Shown here: positions 54,768 to 64,000 of the stretch, in pieces
Layout: each line of letters starts with the position of its first letter
Position numbering within the stretch: position 1 is the stretch's first letter
Source of the DNA: Gymnodinialimonas ceratoperidinii
Lineage (GTDB): Bacteria > Pseudomonadota > Alphaproteobacteria > Rhodobacterales > Rhodobacteraceae
DNA: 64,000 nucleotides
Assembly: GCF_019297855.1 (NCBI RefSeq)
Contig: NZ_CP079194.1
Coordinates: forward strand, 3,087,501-3,151,500
Direction of reading: 5' to 3'
Notes under the pieces: generated by a model
The model's input: the letters and a program-made list of their open reading frames with translations, nothing else
What the model was told of the DNA's origin: nothing
Database searches by the model: none
Position numbers and translations under genes: made by a program

Positions 54768-55166
54768 TTAGCGGCCGATGATGCTGTCCAGCGTGGTGGT
54801 CAGATCCATGTGGTGCTTGTTGGCTGCGTCAGCCGCATCACCGGACGCCGCAGCGACGCGCGCTTCAGAGGCCGAGATCAGCTCTTCCACCAAGGGGGCT
54901 TCGACTTCCTCGATCGGCAGGGCCATTTCGGCGAGGATCGTGGCGGACGGGCCCGCGATATCAGCGAAACCGCCGGTGACGAAGTAGGATTTCTCCCCCT
55001 CCGGACCAGACACTTTCAGCACGCCGGGGCGCAGCGTCGTGATCAGCGGCGCATGGTCGGGCATCGCCGTCAGGTCACCGTCGGCACCGGGGATCTGCAC
55101 TTCACTGACCTCGAAAGAAGCCAGGCGCCGTTCGGGCGAGACGAGATCGAATTGCATGGTTGCCAT
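54768..55166 (-). CDS. atpC: ATP synthase F1 epsilon subunit
   Basis: A 132-residue epsilon subunit with the beta-sandwich domain ([40 protein letters not shown]) and only a short helical tail, as is usual in alphaproteobacteria. It is part of the rotor stalk and restrains ATP hydrolysis. It is last gene of the operon, 96 bases after atpD, and is followed by a terminator. Confidence 0.95.
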   Translation of the reverse strand: MATMQFDLVSPERRLASFEVSEVQIPGADGDLTAMPDHAPLITTLRPGVLKVSGPEGEKSYFVTGGFADIAGPSATILAEMALPIEEVEAPLVEELISASEARVAAASGDAADAANKHHMDLTTTLDSIIGR

Positions 55167-55262
55167 GTCGGCCTCCAGTCATAGGGCGATTGGCGGGGTC
55201 GTTCCCGCCCCCGCATGCCGCCTCTGGGCGACCGCGGGAGGCGGGAGCTAACCGCCGTTGGA

Positions 55263-57580
<2,318 letters not shown>

Positions 57581-57592
57581 GCCAAATCTCCC

Positions 57593-59131
57593 TTACGCGA
57601 AATCGGCGGCGAATTCTTCGATAGCTGCCTTCAGTTTGTCGGCTGCATCGCCCTTGATCTTCGGATCCTCGTTGGTGATCCAGTCCAGCACGTCAGACTT
57701 GTTGGCGTGCATGTGGGCCAGAAGACCCTCTTCAAAGCGCGCCACGTCGTCGACGGGGAGCTTGTCGAGGAAGCCGTTGGTGCCGGCGAAGATCATGGTG
57801 ACGATCTCGGCGTTGGTCAGCGGCGAATACTGGGGCTGCTTCATCATCTCGGTCAGACGCGCACCACGGGCCAGCAACTGCTGCGTGGAGGCATCGAGGT
57901 CGGAACCGAACTGAGCGAAGGCCGCCATCTCGCGGTACTGGGCGAGCGACAGTTTCACCGGACCGGCGACCGAGGACATCGCCTTGGTCTGGGCCGAGGA
58001 GCCAACCCGCGAAACCGACAGACCGGTGTTCACGGCAGGACGGATGCCCTGGAAGAACAGTTCCGTCTCGAGGAAGATCTGGCCGTCGGTGATCGAGATC
58101 ACGTTGGTCGGAATAAACGCCGAAACGTCGCCGCCCTGGGTTTCGATGACCGGCAGAGCCGTCAGCGAGCCGCCGCCGTTGTCCTCGTTCAGCTTGGCCG
58201 AACGCTCCAGCAGGCGGGAGTGCAGGTAGAAAACGTCGCCGGGATAGGCTTCACGGCCGGGCGGACGACGCAGCAGCAGCGACATCTGACGGTAGGACAC
58301 GGCCTGCTTGGAGAGGTCATCGTAGACGATCAGCGCGTGACGGCCGTTGTCGCGGAAGTACTCGGCCATGGCGGTCGCGGCGTAGGGTGCCAAGAACTGC
58401 ATCGGCGCGGGGTCGGAAGCGGTGGCGGCGACGACAGTCGTGTATTCGATCGCGCCGGTCTCTTCGAGCTTCTTCACCAGCTGCGCCACGGTGGAGCGCT
58501 TCTGACCCACGGCCACGTAGATGCAATAGAGCTTCTTGCTCTCGTCATCGCCGGCGGCGTCGTTGTAGGACTTCTGGTTCAGGATCGTGTCGAGCGCCAC
58601 GGCAGTCTTGCCGGTCTGACGGTCGCCAATGATCAGCTCGCGCTGGCCACGGCCGACGGGGATCATCGCGTCGATGGCCTTGAGGCCGGTCGCCATCGGC
58701 TCGTGCACCGATTTGCGCGGGATGATGCCCGGCGCCTTCACGTCGGCGACGCGACGCTCGGAGGCGTTGATCGGGCCCTTGCCGTCCATCGGGTTGCCGA
58801 GGCCGTCAACGACGCGGCCCAGAAGCTCATCACCGGCGGGAACGTCCACGATGGAGTTCGTGCGCTTGACGGTGTCGCCTTCCTTAATGTCACGGTCGGA
58901 GCCGAAGATAACAACACCCACGTTGTCGGCTTCGAGGTTCAGGGCCATGCCCTGAATGCCGCCGGGGAATTCGACCATCTCACCGGCCTGAACGTTGTCG
59001 AGGCCGTAGACGCGGGCGATACCGTCGCCCACAGACAGAACCCGACCAACCTCTGCGACCTGGGCGTCCTGCCCGAAAGTCTTGATCTGGTCTTTGAGGA
59101 TCTGAGAAATCTCAGCTGCTTGGATAGCCAT
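57593..59131 (-). CDS. atpA: ATP synthase F1 alpha subunit
   Basis: A 512-residue regulatory subunit with [16 protein letters not shown] (P-loop), [49 protein letters not shown], and the usual N-terminal membrane-facing domain ([13 protein letters not shown]). Its ATG overlaps the atpH stop by one base (TAATG), so it is translationally coupled. Confidence 0.99.
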   Translation of the reverse strand: MAIQAAEISQILKDQIKTFGQDAQVAEVGRVLSVGDGIARVYGLDNVQAGEMVEFPGGIQGMALNLEADNVGVVIFGSDRDIKEGDTVKRTNSIVDVPAGDELLGRVVDGLGNPMDGKGPINASERRVADVKAPGIIPRKSVHEPMATGLKAIDAMIPVGRGQRELIIGDRQTGKTAVALDTILNQKSYNDAAGDDESKKLYCIYVAVGQKRSTVAQLVKKLEETGAIEYTTVVAATASDPAPMQFLAPYAATAMAEYFRDNGRHALIVYDDLSKQAVSYRQMSLLLRRPPGREAYPGDVFYLHSRLLERSAKLNEDNGGGSLTALPVIETQGGDVSAFIPTNVISITDGQIFLETELFFQGIRPAVNTGLSVSRVGSSAQTKAMSSVAGPVKLSLAQYREMAAFAQFGSDLDASTQQLLARGARLTEMMKQPQYSPLTNAEIVTMIFAGTNGFLDKLPVDDVARFEEGLLAHMHANKSDVLDWITNEDPKIKGDAADKLKAAIEEFAADFA

Positions 59132-59691
59132 TATCCGACCTCTTTCATCGTATTCTGGAGTGCGTTCAGCTTGGAGCGGACCGACGTGTCGATCATCTTC
59201 GAGCCAATTTTTACAACAAGACCGCCAATGATGCTCTCATCAACGGTCGCTTTCACATTCACGGTCTTGCCGACCTGCGCCTTGAGCGACTTGGTCAACT
59301 TGTCCAGTTGTGTCTTGGTCAGCGCCTTGGCCGACGTCACCTCGGCAGTCACTTCACCCTTGTGATCCGCAATGCGCGTGCGCAGCTCGGCCAGAAGCGA
59401 CGGCAGAACGAACAGACGGCGCTTCTGGGCCATCAGGCGCAGCGTGTTGCCGGTCATGTCCTGCAGGTTCATCGCGTCGGCCACGCCGCCGATCGCGGCG
59501 GCGGTCTCGTCGCGGCCATAAAGCGGCGAGTGGATCAGGTCACGCAGGTCAGCGCTCTGCGAGAGAGCCGCGTCAAGCGCGTCGACATCCCCCTCCAGCG
59601 CGGACAGCGCGTTGGCCTCGGAGGCCAGCTCAAACATCGCGGTCGCATAGCGCGCGGCGATGCCGGTCGAGATCGAAGCAGGTTCGCTCAC
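59131..59691 (-). CDS. atpH: ATP synthase F1 delta subunit
   Basis: A 186-residue OSCP/delta subunit: an N-terminal helical domain ([23 protein letters not shown]) and a C-terminal ESTIIGGLVV-like motif ([30 protein letters not shown]). It links F1 to the outer stalk. It is the first gene of the F1 operon. F0 genes (atpB, atpE, atpF) are not in the window, as is normal for alphaproteobacteria. Confidence 0.97.
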   Translation of the reverse strand: MSEPASISTGIAARYATAMFELASEANALSALEGDVDALDAALSQSADLRDLIHSPLYGRDETAAAIGGVADAMNLQDMTGNTLRLMAQKRRLFVLPSLLAELRTRIADHKGEVTAEVTSAKALTKTQLDKLTKSLKAQVGKTVNVKATVDESIIGGLVVKIGSKMIDTSVRSKLNALQNTMKEVG

Positions 59692-60035
59692 ATCAACCCT
59701 TTCATATGCACGTCCAGTGATCGGGAAGCGTGGAAATGCTTCTCGCTATGACGTGTCAAGGCGGCCCAATCCGCCCGTTCCCCGGTAAATCGAGCGTGAT
59801 GTAGCAGAGGGTTTAATTTGCTGCAACCGTCCTGAATTGCCGCCGATTTGACAGTATATTCAGCAAAATTAGATGGTTAGGTGCTCTTTTCTGCGGTGCG
59901 GCGGTTTGCCCGCGTAAAATGCTGCGCCTGATTTGGCGATTCTTAACCTCCGGCGGGTAGCCTGCTCTCGGATTCTGCACAGAAAACCGCTTGAGGCACG
60001 TGATCCGCGCGCGGGGGCGTAGCAGCGGGATCGGA
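59692..60035. other. Gap upstream of the F1 operon
   Basis: A 344-base stretch holding the atpH leader and promoter region. The middle part (59805-59945) is AT-richer than the surroundings, with TTGACA at about 59849 on the plus strand, but I could not place a convincing promoter for the leftward operon. No gene is seen. Confidence 0.5.
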
Positions 60036-60587
60036 TCAGTCCGGCGCCCCCATCGCCCACCTGCGCGCAGAGGCGGCGAGCCGCGCGCCGTAGAGCCGGG
60101 CGGTCTCCAGATCTCCGGTATCGAGAATGTCGGCCTCGCCGATGACCTGCGTCGCCATCAAGCCGATCCACGATCCGTCCCGATTGATGCCGGGCCGATC
60201 TGGGTAGACCGGCGCGCCGATCTCCGACTGCCCGACCCAGATCATCCCCATCTGCGCGGCGAAGGTGCTGAGCCGTTGCAGCGCCACGCCCTTGTCGCCC
60301 GAGCCATGGCAGGCGACCGTGAAGCCTCCCGCAAGCTTGTCGCGCCAAGCCCCGGTCTCCCACCTCGGGTCCGAGGCCTGCTCGAGGAACAGGTCGAACC
60401 GGGCCGCGGTGGACCCCATGTAGGTCGGCGCGCCCAACACGATGGCGGTGGCGGCATCAAGGGCGGTCCAATCCTCGGCCGTCATCGCGGTGACGTCGAT
60501 CAAATGCGCGCCGCCCGCCCCTTCCGCGATGGCACGGGCCAGCAGCGCCGTGTGCCCGGCCCCGCTGAAGTACGCGATGGCGATCAT
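60036..60587 (-). CDS. Flavodoxin-like / NAD(P)H:quinone-type FMN protein
   Basis: A 183-residue flavodoxin-fold protein: the phosphate loop [19 protein letters not shown], the second FMN loop [16 protein letters not shown] and the third [16 protein letters not shown]. It resembles WrbA-like or other FMN-dependent reductases. It is translationally coupled to the upstream methyltransferase (4-base overlap). The electron partner is unknown. Confidence 0.85.
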   Translation of the reverse strand: MIAIAYFSGAGHTALLARAIAEGAGGAHLIDVTAMTAEDWTALDAATAIVLGAPTYMGSTAARFDLFLEQASDPRWETGAWRDKLAGGFTVACHGSGDKGVALQRLSTFAAQMGMIWVGQSEIGAPVYPDRPGINRDGSWIGLMATQVIGEADILDTGDLETARLYGARLAASARRWAMGAPD

Positions 60588-61363
60588 CCGATGGTCTTCC
60601 CGTAGCCTCGGCCCGAGACGCCCACCGGTTGCGAACTGCCCTCGAGCACCGACAGGGGGCGGCGTACCCGCTCCGCCAACCCCGGCTTGCGACGCGCGGG
60701 GATGCGCTTGGTCACTTCGATCAGGATCACGCCCCCGGCCCGGTTCCGGCTGAGGGTCGTGCCAAGGCTCTCCAGCATATCCGCCGAACGCAGCCAGAAC
60801 CGTTTTGGCGAGGGAAGCGCGAAGAGCGCGGCGGCGTGGCGTTGCGGGATGAAATCGAAGGCTTCCAACTGCGCCTCCAGCTGGCCAAGGGAATAGGGCC
60901 GTCCGAACCCGAAGGGCGTCCCGTCGCGCCGCGCCCAAAGGCCCATCCGGTTCGGCACCACGAAGATCGCCCGGCCCTCGGGCGCGAGCACCCGCTGGCA
61001 TTCTTCCAAGACGCTTGCCGGGTGCTCGGAGGTCTCCAATCCGTGCAGGCACACCAGCTTGTCCGCCTGACCCGTTTGCACCGGCCACAACCCTTCGCGG
61101 CAGAGCACCGAGACGTTATCCTGCCCGGCCGGCCACGGCATCACGCCCTGCTGCGCGGGCATCACGCCGATCACCCGCTGCGCCTCTGCCAGATAGGGGC
61201 GCAGGAGCGGCACCGCGAAGCCATAGCCCACCACGGTTTCGCCCTTGGCCGAGGGCCACATGCCCAACATCCTTTCGCGCACCGCCTTCTGCGCGATCCG
61301 CCCCAAACGCGTGCGGTAGTAGAATTGCCGCAAGTCGATGACATCCAGATGCAAAGCGCTCAC
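60584..61363 (-). CDS. Class I SAM-dependent methyltransferase-like protein
   Basis: About 259 residues. The N-terminal [20 protein letters not shown] is followed by a SAM-fold-like region ([26 protein letters not shown]) and [39 protein letters not shown], typical of UbiE/COQ5-like methyltransferases. The glycine motif is weaker than usual (GYGFA), so activity is not certain. No start has a good ribosome site; GTG at 61363 matches the likely conserved beginning, and GTG at 61399 is possible. It is divergent from gloB. Confidence 0.75.
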   Translation of the reverse strand: MSALHLDVIDLRQFYYRTRLGRIAQKAVRERMLGMWPSAKGETVVGYGFAVPLLRPYLAEAQRVIGVMPAQQGVMPWPAGQDNVSVLCREGLWPVQTGQADKLVCLHGLETSEHPASVLEECQRVLAPEGRAIFVVPNRMGLWARRDGTPFGFGRPYSLGQLEAQLEAFDFIPQRHAAALFALPSPKRFWLRSADMLESLGTTLSRNRAGGVILIEVTKRIPARRKPGLAERVRRPLSVLEGSSQPVGVSGRGYGKTIG

Positions 61364-61446
61364 TCCCGGGGAAAACCCGTTTGCATACCTCCCGCCCACG
61401 TCGCAGGCTCACGCTCCAGACATTAACCTTTGAGGGCGCGAAGACC

Positions 61447-62217
61447 ATGGCCGATCCGCAGATCATCACCATCCCTTGCCTGGAAGACAACTATGCCTTC
61501 CTCCTGCATGATCCCGAAACCGGCGCCACCGCCTGCGTGGACGTGCCCGAAGCCGCGCCGATTCTCGCCGAGCTGGAGGCGCGCGGCTGGAGCCTTTCCG
61601 ACATTCTCATCACCCACCACCACTGGGACCATATCGATGGCGTGCCCGATCTGGTGAAGGCCACTGGCGCGAAGGTCTGGGGGGCGAAGGCAGACGCCCA
61701 TCGCCTGCCTCCGTTGGATCATGGGCTGGTCGAGGGGGACGAGATTGCGGTCGGCGCGCTGCGCGGCGAGGTCATCGATGTGTCAGGCCATTCCATCGGC
61801 CATATCGCGTTTCACGTGCCTGACGCGCAAGCCGTCTTCACCGCCGACAGCCTGATGGCGCTTGGCTGCGGCCGCCTGTTCGAAGGCACGCCTGCCCAGA
61901 TGTACGAAAGCTTGCAGAAACTGGCCGCCCTGCCCGCCGAGACGATCGTCTACTCGGGGCACGAATATACGGCCACCAACGCACGGTTCGCGTTAACTAT
62001 TGAACCGGAAAATCCAGACCTTATCTCTCGGGTAGAGCGGATCACCGCTGCTCGTGCGGCGGGTGAGCCAACCGTCCCATCTGCCCTGTCCGAGGAACTC
62101 GCGACCAACCCGTTCCTTCGGGCCGATCACCCCGCCATCGCGGCCAATCTCAACCTGACAGGCGCGGACCCTGTCGAGGTTTTCACCAAGATCCGCGCAC
62201 AAAAAGATGCGTTCTAG
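61447..62217 (+). CDS. gloB: Hydroxyacylglutathione hydrolase (glyoxalase II)
   Basis: A 256-residue metallo-beta-lactamase-fold enzyme with the metal motif THHHWDHIDG, further ligands at DVSGHSIGHIAFH and FTADSLMALGCGRLFEG, and YSGHEYTATNARFA, plus the C-terminal substrate domain (NPFLRADHPAIAANL). It hydrolyses S-lactoylglutathione to lactate and glutathione, completing the path begun by gloA at 22535. It is just upstream of clpA. Confidence 0.96.
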   Translation: MADPQIITIPCLEDNYAFLLHDPETGATACVDVPEAAPILAELEARGWSLSDILITHHHWDHIDGVPDLVKATGAKVWGAKADAHRLPPLDHGLVEGDEIAVGALRGEVIDVSGHSIGHIAFHVPDAQAVFTADSLMALGCGRLFEGTPAQMYESLQKLAALPAETIVYSGHEYTATNARFALTIEPENPDLISRVERITAARAAGEPTVPSALSEELATNPFLRADHPAIAANLNLTGADPVEVFTKIRAQKDAF

Positions 62218-62420
62218 ACAGAATGCCTGAAAACTGAGCCAGCCCAAACCTTTAATGAGAATTTTGTGACAATTTTCGAAGGTGCGGTCTGCCAAACACG
62301 GGCTGTTGATGCGAATTTGCTTGAAACCTGCCCGAGGAAAGCAAAATTTAACTTTATGAGGCCACGATCGAGTGATGGGGTAACGCCCCCGCCTCGATGC
62401 AGACGAAAGGAGCACAGATA

Positions 62421-64000
<1,580 letters not shown>

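Noticed and set aside
57707-59365. A 552-codon open frame antisense to atpA and atpH
   Set aside because: It arises from the high GC and codon bias of the F1 genes; the product has no plausible domain.

Overview
The window looks like chromosome from a high-GC marine-type alphaproteobacterium of the Rhodobacteraceae/Roseobacter group. The evidence is a phaZ / phaC-phaP-phaR locus in the Rhodobacterales arrangement, a stand-alone F1 ATP synthase operon (atpHAGDC without F0 genes), a serS-surE-pcm-nlpD block near yajC-secD-secF, a short prolyl-tRNA synthetase, a flavin-dependent thymidylate synthase (ThyX), and several families common in roseobacters. No rRNA, tRNA, CRISPR array, insertion sequence or prophage gene was recognised.

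Layout: 1-1.8 kb holds an aminotransferase tail, a ladder of four palindromes and an omega-aminotransferase. 1.9-7.5 kb is the polyhydroxyalkanoate (PHA) locus with candidate PhaR boxes. 7.5-14.1 kb is a leftward cluster (HisD-like dehydrogenase, SnoaL-like protein, SDR, LacI regulator, second SnoaL-like protein, MetE-like Zn enzyme). Its substrate is not evident, and it is my main candidate for an undescribed system. 14.2-18.2 kb has two alpha/beta hydrolases and thrS. 18.4-24 kb carries a Hint-like protein, small proteins, a cold-shock protein, thyX, a DUF817 protein, glyoxalase I, a DUF1194 von Willebrand-type protein and a Mth938-like protein. 24-27.8 kb is the Sec accessory operon with an added TauE-type gene. 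28.2-30.3 kb is a small accessory island of AT-richer or secreted proteins. 30.5-39.9 kb is housekeeping: serS, surE, pcm, nlpD, a HAD-like protein without its nucleophile, and carB. 40-43.8 kb is accessory: a small membrane protein, an orphan BrnA-like antitoxin and two tandem secreted trypsin-like proteases. 43.9-51.5 kb has proS, two very small membrane proteins, and the perM-hda-ppk1-ppx series. 51.7-64 kb has a hydrolase, an HCCA-isomerase-like protein, prs, an H-type lectin protein, the F1 operon, a flavodoxin-like protein, a methyltransferase, gloB and the start of clpA.

Functional themes are carbon and phosphate storage (PHA, polyphosphate), methylglyoxal detoxification (gloA, gloB), protein secretion and quality control (secDF-yajC, clpA), and one unassigned catabolic module. 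Non-coding structure is rich. A dispersed intergenic element ending in a CCAAGATGAAG-like box recurs at least seven times, often beside a G-run/C-run hairpin. A three-way-junction palindrome overlaps the carB stop codon. DnaA-box-like repeats lie at 11-bp steps between two convergent genes. All family assignments rest on reading the translated sequences by eye; no database search was run.
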